A DNA stretch of 64,000 nucleotides from Variovorax sp. V213. Lineage in GTDB: Bacteria > Pseudomonadota > Gammaproteobacteria > Burkholderiales > Burkholderiaceae_C. The position numbers and the translations under genes were made by a program. The stretch is taken from positions 4,899,001-4,963,000 of the forward strand of contig NZ_AP028664.1 of assembly GCF_041154455.1 (NCBI RefSeq), written 5' to 3'. The notes under the pieces were generated by a model. That model was not told the origin of the DNA and made no database searches. It saw only the letters and a list, made by a program, of their open reading frames with translations. Positions 32,416 to 41,073 of this stretch are shown here, one piece after another (the first letter of the stretch is position 1; each line of letters starts with the position of its first letter).

Positions 32416-33393
32416 ATGAAGATTTGCATCTACGGCGCAGGCGCCATCGGCGGATGGATCGGCACCGGCCTTGCACGGGCCGGTGAACGCCTCAACGTGG
32501 TGGCGCGCGGCGCCACGCTCGAAGCGCTGCGGCAGGGTGGCCTTTCGCTCATGCGCGGCGACGTGCGCACGCGCGTGCCCGTCAACGCGCAGGCCGAGCC
32601 CGAATCGCTGGGCGTGCAAGACCTCGTGGTCATCGCCGTGAAGGCGCCTGCGCTGGCGGGCGTGGCCGAACGCATCGGTCCGCTGATCGGGCCCGACACC
32701 ATCGTGCTGGTCGCGATGAACGGCGTGCCGTGGTGGTTCCTCGAAGGCGGCTTCGGCGGCGCCATCACCGGCCATCGGCTGGCGGCGGTGGACCCCGATG
32801 GCGCGATTGCCAGGGCCATTCCCACGCGCAACGTGATCGGCTGCGTGGTGCACGCCAGCTGCTCGCTCGACGGGCCGGGCGTGGTGCGGCACCACTTCGG
32901 CAACGGGCTGATCGTGGGCGAGCCTTCGGGCGAAGCCACGCCACGCGTGCAGAAGCTCGTCGAGCTGCTCAAGAGCGCCGGCTTCGACACCACGCTGTCG
33001 CCGCAGATCCAGAAGGACGTGTGGTTCAAGCTCTGGGGCAACATGACGGTGAACCCGATCAGCGCGCTGACCGGTGTCACCACCGACCTGATCATGGGCG
33101 ACGACTACGTGCGCGGCTTCATCTCGGCCGTGATGCTGGAGGCGAAGGACATCGGGCGGCGCATCGGCATCGAGATCACGCAGAGCCCGGAGGACCGGCA
33201 CGCGGTGACGATGAAGCTCGGCGCGTTCAAGACCTCGATGCTGCAGGACGTGGAAGCCGGGCGATCGGTGGAGCTGGATGCGCTGGTGACCGTGGTGCGC
33301 GAACTGGGCGAGCTGACCGGGGTGGCCACGCCGTTCACCGATGCGCTGCTGGGCCTCGCCCGCTTGAAGCTGCGGCAGCTCGGGCTGTACTGA
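32416..33393 (+). CDS. 2-dehydropantoate 2-reductase family protein
   Basis: 325-residue NADP-dependent oxidoreductase of the ApbA/PanE family. The Rossmann motif is ICIYGAGAIGGWIGTGLARAG (residues 3-23). The C-terminal domain has the catalytic-type Lys in KDVWFKLWGNMTVNPISAL and the Ser/Glu region at the end. PanE reduces ketopantoate in pantothenate synthesis, but this copy lies at the end of a catabolic operon. A role as a dehydrogenase for a 2-hydroxy acid in that pathway is at least as likely. Confidence 0.85.
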   Translation: MKICIYGAGAIGGWIGTGLARAGERLNVVARGATLEALRQGGLSLMRGDVRTRVPVNAQAEPESLGVQDLVVIAVKAPALAGVAERIGPLIGPDTIVLVAMNGVPWWFLEGGFGGAITGHRLAAVDPDGAIARAIPTRNVIGCVVHASCSLDGPGVVRHHFGNGLIVGEPSGEATPRVQKLVELLKSAGFDTTLSPQIQKDVWFKLWGNMTVNPISALTGVTTDLIMGDDYVRGFISAVMLEAKDIGRRIGIEITQSPEDRHAVTMKLGAFKTSMLQDVEAGRSVELDALVTVVRELGELTGVATPFTDALLGLARLKLRQLGLY

Positions 33394-33408
33394 GCCCGAG
33401 CGCCCGGC

Positions 33409-34200
33409 TCACCACCGCTTCTCGGGCGTGGCTGCCAGCGTCTCGGTGCAGGCGGCCACAGCCTTCGCGCGCTCCTCTCGCAGCCGCTGCCAGTTATCGG
33501 CCTTCCATTGCGTCCACGCCACGGGCTCCGACTGATAGAGGCACGCGAACGGCGGACGCATGAAGCCCGCACGGCCGAGTTCGGCGCCGAACTTCAGGCG
33601 GAACAGCTCATCCGAGCCCGCCAGGTTTTCGTAGACCAGATGCCAAGGGCCCGGATGCAGGGGCGTGTCGGCCTCCTTCTGGACTTGCCGCGCCTCTTCG
33701 ATTTCCTCGCGCGTGGAGCCATCCTTCAGGGCCGTCGCATACGCGGCTTCGGCGCGCTTGCGATAGATGTCCGTGGCGACCTTGCTCAACGCATCGTTCA
33801 GGTCGCTGATGGCCGGATTGACGCCGAGGGGATCGTCCTTGAGTTCTTCCAGCGTATCGCCGGCAAGGTTGTCCTTCGTGAAGCCCTGCGCGCCGACGGT
33901 CGTCGTGCCCGTGAGCATCGAGACCGCAACGCTCAATGCGACCTGCCCGACGATGTTCGTGATCGTGCCGTCGCGCCGGACCACGCGCAGTCGCTCAATG
34001 CCGGGCCTGTAGAAGCCGCGATTGAAAAGCAGCCGGGTCTGCGGGGCGGCCGATGGCTGTGGGGGGACAGGGGTGTCTGCAGCAGCCGTCGCGGATGGGA
34101 CCGCCGAAGCCTCTGGCTCGACGGCATGTGCCGAAAAACCGCTGATGGCCAGCGCAATGCCGCAGGCGAAAGCGGCATGTGGTCGCTTCTTGAATTTCAT
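33409..34200 (-). CDS. Secreted hypothetical protein
   Basis: 263 residues with a clear Sec signal peptide (residues 1-26, ending SAHA). A Pro/Ala/Ser-rich linker follows, then a folded-looking part with LLFNRGFYRPGIERLRVVRRDG and a charged helical section (TREEIEEARQVQKEADTP). There is no recognised domain. A central hydrophobic patch (VALSVAVSMLTGTTTVGA) could be a membrane helix. It is convergent with the preceding operon and upstream of nothing obvious on its strand. It is real by signal peptide and codon pattern; the function is unknown. Confidence 0.65.
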   Translation of the reverse strand: MKFKKRPHAAFACGIALAISGFSAHAVEPEASAVPSATAAADTPVPPQPSAAPQTRLLFNRGFYRPGIERLRVVRRDGTITNIVGQVALSVAVSMLTGTTTVGAQGFTKDNLAGDTLEELKDDPLGVNPAISDLNDALSKVATDIYRKRAEAAYATALKDGSTREEIEEARQVQKEADTPLHPGPWHLVYENLAGSDELFRLKFGAELGRAGFMRPPFACLYQSEPVAWTQWKADNWQRLREERAKAVAACTETLAATPEKRW

Positions 34201-34215
34201 GTGAACAGTTCTTCC

Positions 34216-34241
34216 TCCGGCCGGGATTGTCCTTGGCCGGA
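34216..34241. repeat. Hairpin between the secreted hypothetical and EamA genes
   Basis: TCCGGCC and GGCCGGA form a seven-base-pair stem around a 12-base loop in the 65-base gap. There is no T-run. It could mark the 3' end of the EamA transcript (minus strand). Confidence 0.3.
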
Positions 34242-34265
34242 CGGGGTCCGTTCGACAGATTCGCG

Positions 34266-35222
34266 CTACAAATTCACGGAATGCGCGCGCGGCGCGTAGG
34301 ACTGCGGCACGGTCACCCACCAGGCCGCCACCACGATCAGCAACCCACCGGCCCAGCCCCAGGCCCCGACCGTCTCCCCGAACCCATACGCCGCGATCAA
34401 CGCCCCGAACACCGGTTCGCTTCCCATCAGCAGCGACACCCGGCTCGGGCTCGAATGCGAGGCCGCATGGTTCTGGGCGAAGAACGCGAAGACCGTGCAC
34501 AGCAGCACGAGGTAGGCCATGCCCCACCAGAAGGAGGCCGTGGCAGGCGGCATGTGCCACGCCCCCTTCGATGCGGCGAGCGACAGTGCCATCGCGCCGA
34601 GCGCCATCACGCCCGACTGCACCGCGGTCAGCGTGAGCGCCGGCATCGAATGGCGGCCGGCGAGGCGCCGCGTCAGGCAGACCATCACGGCGCGCAGGAA
34701 GGCGGCGATCACCATCAGGCCGTCGCCCCATCCCACCGAAATGTCCGCGGGCGAGGTGGCCGACAGCATGGCCGCGCCCACCGCCGACAGGCCCGCCGCC
34801 CAGAACACGCGCCGTTCCGGCCGCTGCCCGAGCAGCCACCATTCGACAAAAGGCGTGAGCGCCACGCACAGGCTGATCAGGAACGCGGCGTTGCTCGCCG
34901 TGGTGAGCGACACGCCGAAGGTCTCGCAGACGAAGATCGCCAGCAGGTTGGCGCCGAGCAGGCCGCCCACCGCAACGCCTTGCCGCCATTGCGCGTTGAA
35001 GAGCGGCCGGAGCGCCGGCAGCAGCACGGCGAAGGTCAACCCGAAGCGCAGCGCGAGGAACTCCAGCACGGGCAACTGCTGCGTGGCCTGCTTGGCCACC
35101 GCATAGCTGCCGCCCCACACGGCCGCCACGAGCAGCAGCATGATCTCGGCGGCGCCGATGCCCGCCCATTTCCTCTTGCCCCATGCGACCGGGGCGATGC
35201 CGCGCACCTGCTTTGAATCCAT
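34266..35222 (-). CDS. EamA/DMT family transporter
   Basis: 318-residue inner-membrane transporter with ten predicted helices in two EamA repeats (about 25-160 and 170-305). The first repeat starts LLLVAAVWGGSYAVAKQA and the second has the usual MGSEPVFGALIAAYGFGE. Family members export amino acids or other metabolites. It is divergent from the LysR-type gene at 35317, a common regulator/exporter pairing, so that regulator probably controls it. Confidence 0.9.
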   Translation of the reverse strand: MDSKQVRGIAPVAWGKRKWAGIGAAEIMLLLVAAVWGGSYAVAKQATQQLPVLEFLALRFGLTFAVLLPALRPLFNAQWRQGVAVGGLLGANLLAIFVCETFGVSLTTASNAAFLISLCVALTPFVEWWLLGQRPERRVFWAAGLSAVGAAMLSATSPADISVGWGDGLMVIAAFLRAVMVCLTRRLAGRHSMPALTLTAVQSGVMALGAMALSLAASKGAWHMPPATASFWWGMAYLVLLCTVFAFFAQNHAASHSSPSRVSLLMGSEPVFGALIAAYGFGETVGAWGWAGGLLIVVAAWWVTVPQSYAPRAHSVNL

Positions 35223-35316
35223 ACTGTCGGCCCACCGTCCTGAACAACAAAGAAAAGAATTGTTCCGGGCATCACATGGGCCGAACAGCCGTCGGCCGGA
35301 ACAGGACCATTGCGCC

Positions 35317-36297
35317 GTGGGAACGAATTCATTTCTCAAAGTGCTGCCGGAGATGGTGACCTTCCTGCGGGTCGCCGAGCTGGGCAGCTTCTCCGCGGCG
35401 GCCGATCTGCTGGGCATGACACCGTCGGCCGCGAGCCGGCAGGTGAAGCGCCTGGAAAAGGAAATCGGCGTGCAGCTGATCCAGCGCACCACGCGCCAGC
35501 TGCGGCTGACCGAGCCCGGCGTCGAGGCCTTCGCACGGTGCCGCGAGCTGGTGCTGGCGGCGCAAGGCACGATGGACATCGCGCAGCAGTTCTCGAAGAC
35601 GCCGAGCGGGCTGGTGCGCATCAGCGCGCCGAAGGCCTTTGCGCGGCGCGTGCTGCATCCGCACATCCTCGACTTCCTGCAGCGCCATCCCGAGGTCGAC
35701 GTGCAGCTCATCGTGGACGACCGCGACATCGATCCGATCCGCGAAGGCGTGGACCTGGTGGTGCGGCTGACGACGAAGCCGCCCGAAGGGCTGGTGGCGC
35801 GGCGGCTGATGCCGGTCGCGCACATCCTGTGCGCCTCGCCGCGCTACCTGGCAGAGGGCAACGCCATCGAACACCCGCGCGACCTGCTCGCGCACAGCTG
35901 CCTCTCGCTCGGCGAGCACGAGCGGGACAACCATTGGTGCTTCAGGAAGGGCGATGAAGACGAAGCCGAGGTGGTGGTGCGAGGCCGCTATGTCTCCAAC
36001 CACAGCGAGGTGCGGCTCGAAGCCGCGGTCGTGGGACTGGGCGTGGCCTGCGTGCCGGCCTTCATGGCGCGGGAGGCCTTGGAGGACGGCCGCGTCGTGC
36101 GGGTGCTGGCCGACTGGGAGTTCCAGGGAAACTACCGCGGGCACGCCTACATCCTCTATCCGCCCAGCCGCTTCACCGTGCCCAAGTGCCGGGTGCTGAT
36201 CGACCACCTGCTGGACGCGCTGGCCACCCAGGACGGCAGCCGGAAGAAGCTCAGTGCTTCTTCAGCAGGGCCCGCACGGCCTCGGGCAAGGAATTGA
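35317..36297 (+). CDS. LysR-type transcriptional regulator
   Basis: 326-residue regulator. The helix-turn-helix lies at about 20-60 (VAELGSFSAAADLLGMTPSA, then RQVKRLEKEIG) and the effector-binding domain follows (LVRISAPKAFARRVLHPHIL). The best start is GTG at 35317; an ATG at 35353 would cut into the first helix. The C-terminal 16 residues (KKLSASSAGPARPRARN) overlap the convergent membrane protein gene by 47 bases. It is divergent from the EamA transporter gene and likely regulates it. Confidence 0.85.
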   Translation: MGTNSFLKVLPEMVTFLRVAELGSFSAAADLLGMTPSAASRQVKRLEKEIGVQLIQRTTRQLRLTEPGVEAFARCRELVLAAQGTMDIAQQFSKTPSGLVRISAPKAFARRVLHPHILDFLQRHPEVDVQLIVDDRDIDPIREGVDLVVRLTTKPPEGLVARRLMPVAHILCASPRYLAEGNAIEHPRDLLAHSCLSLGEHERDNHWCFRKGDEDEAEVVVRGRYVSNHSEVRLEAAVVGLGVACVPAFMAREALEDGRVVRVLADWEFQGNYRGHAYILYPPSRFTVPKCRVLIDHLLDALATQDGSRKKLSASSAGPARPRARN

Positions 36298-36991
36298 CCT
36301 GGGGCATGAAGTGGTCGAGCACGGCGCCGAGGGCCACGGCACAGATCACTGCGCCGAGCAGCGGCTTCCAGGTCAAACGCACGGCCGCCATCAACCAGCC
36401 TTCGCGCGCCACGCGCACCGCGGCGCGGGCGGACACGTACGAGAACGCCACCTCGACGGCCACGGCCAGCAGCGCGTCCCAGCTGAAGTAGAGCAGCACG
36501 AGCGAGCCGGCGCCGAGCACGATGGCGGTGCAGATCAGGAAGATCGCGACCACTGGCACCACGATGATGGCGCCTTCGTCCGCGCCGCCCGCCACGTCGA
36601 GCGCACCGCCGGCCACGTCGGACAGCACACTGCCGCCGTCGGCCGGGTCGGCCACGCTCACGTGGTCGTGCGAACCTGCACCGCCGCCAAGATCCATGTC
36701 CGGCACGTCGACATCGCCTTCGAAGCGGCGTCCTTCGACCAGCCGTCTGGCCCACCAGCGCAGCACCAGCAGGTAGCCGAGGTATCCCACGCCCAGCGTG
36801 AGGAGATAGCGCACCGCCAGCGACTGCACGTCGAGCACATGCATCTGCAATGCCGACACGCCCCACATCAGCAGCAGCGTGAAGGTGCCGATGAGGATGC
36901 CGTGCGTGCGCAGGCTGTAGTTGCGGTGCAGGTCGCGCTCGAGCTGCGTCTCCCACAGGCGCACCGAGCGCCAGTTGGAGAGCACCTTCAT
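36251..36991 (-). CDS. Membrane protein of unknown function with acidic/Gly-rich loop
   Basis: 246 residues. Two helices near 33-50 and 60-78, a polar stretch rich in Asp and Gly (about 90-138, GDVDVPDMDLGGGAGSHDH), then three hydrophobic segments (about 140-165, 170-190 and 205-225). I do not recognise the family. The start overlaps the stop of alr by four bases (ATGA), so the two are translationally coupled, but no functional link to D-alanine is evident. Confidence 0.7.
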   Translation of the reverse strand: MKVLSNWRSVRLWETQLERDLHRNYSLRTHGILIGTFTLLLMWGVSALQMHVLDVQSLAVRYLLTLGVGYLGYLLVLRWWARRLVEGRRFEGDVDVPDMDLGGGAGSHDHVSVADPADGGSVLSDVAGGALDVAGGADEGAIIVVPVVAIFLICTAIVLGAGSLVLLYFSWDALLAVAVEVAFSYVSARAAVRVAREGWLMAAVRLTWKPLLGAVICAVALGAVLDHFMPQVNSLPEAVRALLKKH

Positions 36992-38088
36992 TCGCCGTCG
37001 GCCGGAGCGAAGGGTACGCGCGGCGCCACGGCGCACATGAGTTCGTAGCCGATGGTGCCGGCCGCCTGCGCGACCTCGTCGATGGGCAGCACCGCGCCGG
37101 TCACGGCCGAGCGGCCCCACAGCGTGACCTCGGTGCCGAACTTCGCATCGGGCACCGGCGTGAGATCGACGGTGATCATGTCCATGCTCACGCGGCCCAG
37201 CATGCGGGTGCGAACGCCGTTCACCAGCACCGGTGTGCCGGTGCTGCAGTGGCGCGGATAGCCGTCGGCATAGCCGACCGCCGCCACGCCGATGGTGAGC
37301 GGTCCGTCGGCCGTGAAGTTGGAGCCGTAGCCGATGGTGTCGCCGGCCTGGAGCGTCTGCACCCCGATCAATTTGGTCGACAGCGTCATGGTGGGCTGCA
37401 GCTGCCAGTGCGCGCTGTCGTGCTGGGGAAAGTCGGGCGCGCTGCCATACAGCAGGATGCCGGGGCGCACCCAGTCGCCGCGGGTCTGCTCGGCGTGGCG
37501 CAGGGTGGCGGCACTGTTCGCAATGGAGCGCTCCCCCGGCAGGTCGTGCGTAGCGCGCTCGAACACCGCCAGCTGGTGCGCAATGCCGCGCGCGCCATCG
37601 GCGTCGCTGAAATGCGTCATCAGCGAAATCTCGTCGACCTGCGGCAGCGCGTTCAGGCGCGTCCAGGCGGAGCCGAAGCGCTCGGGCGCGAAGCCCAGGC
37701 GGTTCATGCCGGAATTCATCTTGAGGAACACGCGCTGCGGCTTGAGCGTCTTGTGGGCCGCGAGCATGTCGATCTGCTCGTCGCAGTGCACTGTGTGCCA
37801 CAGGTCCAGCCGCGAGCACAGCTCCAGGTCGCGCGCGTCGAACACGCCCTCGAGCAGCAGCACCGGGCCGCGCCAGCCGAGTGCGCGCACCCGTTCGGCC
37901 TCGGCCAGGTCGAGCAGGGCAAAGCCATCGGCACCGCGCAGGCCTTCATATACGCGCTCGATGCCATGGCCGTAGGCATTGGCCTTGACCACCGCCCAGA
38001 CGCGGGCATCGAGCGCGGCGCGGCGCGCCCGATCGAGGTTGTGGCGAAGCGCGGCGGTGTGAACAGTGGCGAGAATGGGGCGCGGCAT
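36988..38088 (-). CDS. alr: Alanine racemase
   Basis: 366-residue PLP enzyme converting L- to D-alanine for peptidoglycan. The PLP-lysine motif is VWAVVKANAYGHG (near 31-43), and the C-terminal catalytic Tyr region is IGYGSNFTADGPLTIG with GRVSMDMITVDLT. I start at the ATG at 38088, which gives the conserved MPRPILATV N-terminus. It is divergent from lplT. Family length is typical. Confidence 0.95.
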   Translation of the reverse strand: MPRPILATVHTAALRHNLDRARRAALDARVWAVVKANAYGHGIERVYEGLRGADGFALLDLAEAERVRALGWRGPVLLLEGVFDARDLELCSRLDLWHTVHCDEQIDMLAAHKTLKPQRVFLKMNSGMNRLGFAPERFGSAWTRLNALPQVDEISLMTHFSDADGARGIAHQLAVFERATHDLPGERSIANSAATLRHAEQTRGDWVRPGILLYGSAPDFPQHDSAHWQLQPTMTLSTKLIGVQTLQAGDTIGYGSNFTADGPLTIGVAAVGYADGYPRHCSTGTPVLVNGVRTRMLGRVSMDMITVDLTPVPDAKFGTEVTLWGRSAVTGAVLPIDEVAQAAGTIGYELMCAVAPRVPFAPADGE

Positions 38089-38179
38089 GGGAAATGTCGA
38101 ATGGTGAAGACGGGGTTTTAGCACCTTCGCAAGCAGGGCCGTCCACGGTGGCAACGCTGATTTCGCCGTCGTACCCCCA

Positions 38180-38188
38180 TGCTATAAC
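38180..38188 (+). promoter_or_regulatory. Extended -10 promoter for lplT
   Basis: TGC-TATAAC fits an extended -10 box about 70 bases before the lplT ATG. No good -35 hexamer is seen 17 bases upstream, which extended -10 promoters can tolerate. Confidence 0.4.
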
Positions 38189-38258
38189 CGCCCATTCGCC
38201 AAAAGTCGCGACACTTTCTCACTACTGCCAGCAATCTTCCTGGCCAGCCAGCCCATCG

Positions 38259-39563
38259 ATGAAGCGCGGTTTCTACACGATCATGTCGGCCCAGTTCTTT
38301 TCGTCGCTGGCCGACAACGCGATCTTCGTCGTCGCTGTCGAGCTCATGCGAAGTACGGGAGCGGCCGAATGGCAGCGCGCGGCGCTGGTGCCGATCTTCG
38401 CGGTCTTCTACGTGGTGCTGGCGCCGCTGGTTGGCGCGTTCGCCGACGCCTTGCCCAAGGGGCGGGTGATGTTCATCAGCAACGCGATCAAGGTGATCGG
38501 CTGCCTGATGATGCTGTTCGGCTCGCATCCGCTGCTGTCGTATTCGATCGTGGGGCTTGGCGCCGCGGCCTATTCGCCCGCCAAGTACGGCATCCTGACC
38601 GAGCTGCTGCCGGCTTCGCAGTTGGTAAAAGCCAACGGCTGGATCGAAGGCCTGACGATCGCATCGATCCTCCTGGGCATCGTGCTCGGCGGCTCGCTGG
38701 TGGGCCATGCGGTCTCGAGCCAGCTGCTGTCCATCGACATCCCGCTGATCAACACCGGCGTCGATTCGCCGGCCGAGGCGGCCATCTCGGTGCTGATCTT
38801 CGTCTATGCGCTGGCGGCCTGGTTCAACACGCGCATTCCGCACACCGGCGTCGAGATGCGGCCGCTGCGTGCCGATCCGGCGCACGGCCTGGCGCGCAAC
38901 ATGTTCTTCCTGCTGCCCGATTTCTGGCATTGCAACGCCCGCCTGTGGCGCGACAAGCTCGGCCAGATCTCGCTCTCCACCACCACGCTTTTCTGGGGCG
39001 CCGGAGCCAACCTCAAGTACATCGTGCTGGCCTGGGCCGCGCTCGCGCTCAACTACAACACCACGCAGGCGACGGCGCTCACCGGCGTGGTCACCATCGG
39101 CATGGCGGTGGGCGCCATCGTCGCCTCGATGCGCATGCGGCTGGACATGGCCACGCGCGTGATTCCCATGGGCATCGGCATGGGCCTGCTGGTGATCAGC
39201 ATGAACCTGATCAGCAACGTCTGGATCGCCGTGCCCTTCCTCATTCTTCTGGGCGGGCTGGGCGGCTTCCTGGTGGTGCCGATGAACGCATTGCTGCAGC
39301 ACCGCGGCCACAACCTGATGGGTGCGGGCCGCTCGATTGCCGTGCAGAACTTCAACGAGCAGGCCTGCATCCTGCTGCTCGGCGGCTTCTACAGCGCCTG
39401 CACCGGCCTGGGCCTGTCGGCCTTCGCGGCCATCGGCGCCTTCGGCGGCGTGGTGGCCGGCTGCATGTGGCTCATCCAGCGCTGGCATCATTCCAACCTG
39501 CGCAAATACCCCGAAGAAGTCGAGCACCTGCTCGCCATCGCCCGCAGCGACAAGCATCATTGA
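38259..39563 (+). CDS. lplT: Lysophospholipid transporter LplT
   Basis: 434-residue MFS protein, about 12 helices, resembling LplT, which flips lysophospholipids across the inner membrane for re-acylation. Features are FYTIMSAQFFSSLADNAIFV, GAAAYSPAKYGILTELLP and the late RGHNLMGAGRSIAVQNFNEQ. In enterobacteria lplT sits beside the acyltransferase gene aas; no such gene is here. A dispersed repeat follows immediately after the stop. Confidence 0.9.
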   Translation: MKRGFYTIMSAQFFSSLADNAIFVVAVELMRSTGAAEWQRAALVPIFAVFYVVLAPLVGAFADALPKGRVMFISNAIKVIGCLMMLFGSHPLLSYSIVGLGAAAYSPAKYGILTELLPASQLVKANGWIEGLTIASILLGIVLGGSLVGHAVSSQLLSIDIPLINTGVDSPAEAAISVLIFVYALAAWFNTRIPHTGVEMRPLRADPAHGLARNMFFLLPDFWHCNARLWRDKLGQISLSTTTLFWGAGANLKYIVLAWAALALNYNTTQATALTGVVTIGMAVGAIVASMRMRLDMATRVIPMGIGMGLLVISMNLISNVWIAVPFLILLGGLGGFLVVPMNALLQHRGHNLMGAGRSIAVQNFNEQACILLLGGFYSACTGLGLSAFAAIGAFGGVVAGCMWLIQRWHHSNLRKYPEEVEHLLAIARSDKHH

Positions 39564-39564
39564 C

Positions 39565-39661
39565 CTCCCCCAGGCTGCGCGCACTTCGTGTCGCTTCGCC
39601 CACCCCCTCACCGGGGGCAACACCGGTGGCCCGGCAAAGCCGGTTCCACGGTGTTCCACGA
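39565..39661 (-). repeat. Dispersed palindromic intergenic repeat, copy 2
   Basis: In opposite orientation to the other two copies, it carries the same 20-base core (39628-39647) and shares with copy 3 the flanks GTGGAACACCG, GGTGTTGCCCCCGG and GCGAAGCGACACGAAGTGCG. It fills the gap between lplT and the EamA gene. Confidence 0.85.
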
Positions 39662-39675
39662 AAATTCCGCCCCCC

Positions 39676-40566
39676 ATGCCTGCCTTTGCACTGATTTTTA
39701 ATGCCTTTGTCTGGGGCGTTTCCTGGTTCCCATTCCGGCACATCGAAAGCCACGGGCTGCATCCCGTATGGACCACCTGCCTCATCTACGTGGCGATCTC
39801 GCTCGCGATGGGGCTCTTTCGCCGGCATGCCTGGCGCGGCTTCGCGGCGTTCCCGATGCTGGCGGCACTGGGCCTGGCGGCGGGCTTCACCAACCTGGGT
39901 TTCAACTGGGCCGTGACGCAGGGCGACGTGGTGCGCGTGGTGCTGCTGTTCTACCTGATGCCACTGTGGAGCGTGCTGCTGGGCTGGGCGGTGCTGGGCG
40001 AGCGGCCCACGGCGGGCGCGCTCGCGCGGGTGGCGCTGGCGCTCACCGGCGTGGTCGTGGTGCTGAAGGCGCCGGGTGTCGACTGGCCCGTGCCTTCGAG
40101 CCTGCCGGACTGGCTGGGCGTGGCGGCCGGCTTCAGCTTTGCCGTGACCAACATCCTGCTGCGCCACCTGCACGGCGCGCCCGGCGAATCGCGTGCGCTG
40201 GCGATGTTCTGCGGCTGCGCGCTGGTGGCGGGCATCGCCGCGGCGAGCGGCACCCTGCTGGACGCCTTCGCCTCCCCCCTGTCGGCCACGCCGGGCTGGA
40301 TCGGATGGGCCGCCTTGCTGGGCGCCGGCTTCGTGGTGGCCAACATCTGCCTGCAATATGGCGCAGCACGGCTGGCGGCCAGCGCGACGGCGGTGATCAT
40401 GCTGTCGGAGGTGCTGTTCGCAAGCGTCTCTTCCGTGGCGCTCGGCGCGGCCCAGATGGATCCGCGCATCCTGGCCGGCGGCGCACTGATCGTGCTGGCG
40501 GCCGTGTGGTCGGCGTTTGCGCGAACGCCGGCAGAGGGCGATGATCGGCTTTCGTCTCCCACCTGA
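39676..40566 (+). CDS. EamA/DMT family transporter
   Basis: 296-residue inner-membrane protein with ten helices. It starts directly in a helix (PAFALIFNAFVWGVSWFPFR), has the drug/metabolite transporter pattern VLLFYLMPLWSVLLGWAVLGE at the end of repeat one and VIMLSEVLFASVSSVALG in repeat two. The leader is very short after the repeat (GAAAATTCCGCCCCCC before the ATG). The substrate is unknown. Glutathione peroxidase follows nine bases later. Confidence 0.9.
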   Translation: MPAFALIFNAFVWGVSWFPFRHIESHGLHPVWTTCLIYVAISLAMGLFRRHAWRGFAAFPMLAALGLAAGFTNLGFNWAVTQGDVVRVVLLFYLMPLWSVLLGWAVLGERPTAGALARVALALTGVVVVLKAPGVDWPVPSSLPDWLGVAAGFSFAVTNILLRHLHGAPGESRALAMFCGCALVAGIAAASGTLLDAFASPLSATPGWIGWAALLGAGFVVANICLQYGAARLAASATAVIMLSEVLFASVSSVALGAAQMDPRILAGGALIVLAAVWSAFARTPAEGDDRLSSPT

Positions 40567-40575
40567 GGTACTTCC

Positions 40576-41064
40576 ATGGCCAGCATCTACGACTTCGAAG
40601 CCAACCGTATCGACGGCAAGAACGTGAAGCTTTCCGCCTTCAAGGGCAAGGTGCTGCTGATCGTCAACACGGCCAGCCAATGCGGCTTCACGCCGCAGTT
40701 CGCGGGGCTCGAGGAACTGCACGAAAAGTACGCCGACAAGGGGCTCGTGGTGCTGGGTTTTCCGTCGAACCAGTTTGGCTCGCAGGACCCGGGCACCAAC
40801 GAGGAAATCGGCGCCTTCTGCACCACGAACTACGGCGTGAGCTTTCCGATGATGGAAAAGATCGACGTCAACGGCAGCAACGCCACGCCGCTCTACCAGT
40901 GGCTCACCAAGGAAAAGCCGGGCCTTTTGGGCAGCACGGCCATCAAATGGAACTTCACCAAGTTCCTGGTCGGGCGCGACGGGCAGGTGCGCAAGCGCTA
41001 TGCGCCGCTCGACACGCCCGCCTCGCTCACGCGCGACATCGAGGCCGCGCTGGCTGCGGGCTGA
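40576..41064 (+). CDS. Glutathione peroxidase family (thiol peroxidase)
   Basis: 162-residue peroxidase with thioredoxin fold. Catalytic Cys36 (not selenocysteine) is in NTASQCGFTPQF. The Gln is in GFPSNQFGSQDPG and the Trp-Asn in IKWNFTKFLV, completing the tetrad. It reduces hydroperoxides in the cytosol, probably with thioredoxin as donor as in most Cys-type bacterial members. It is nine bases after the transporter gene and likely co-transcribed. Confidence 0.94.
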   Translation: MASIYDFEANRIDGKNVKLSAFKGKVLLIVNTASQCGFTPQFAGLEELHEKYADKGLVVLGFPSNQFGSQDPGTNEEIGAFCTTNYGVSFPMMEKIDVNGSNATPLYQWLTKEKPGLLGSTAIKWNFTKFLVGRDGQVRKRYAPLDTPASLTRDIEAALAAG

Positions 41065-41073
41065 GGCTCCTGC

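Noticed and set aside
32416..33393. Calling this gene panE of pantothenate synthesis
   Set aside because: The fold is right, but its place at the end of a catabolic operon makes a different oxo-acid substrate equally likely.
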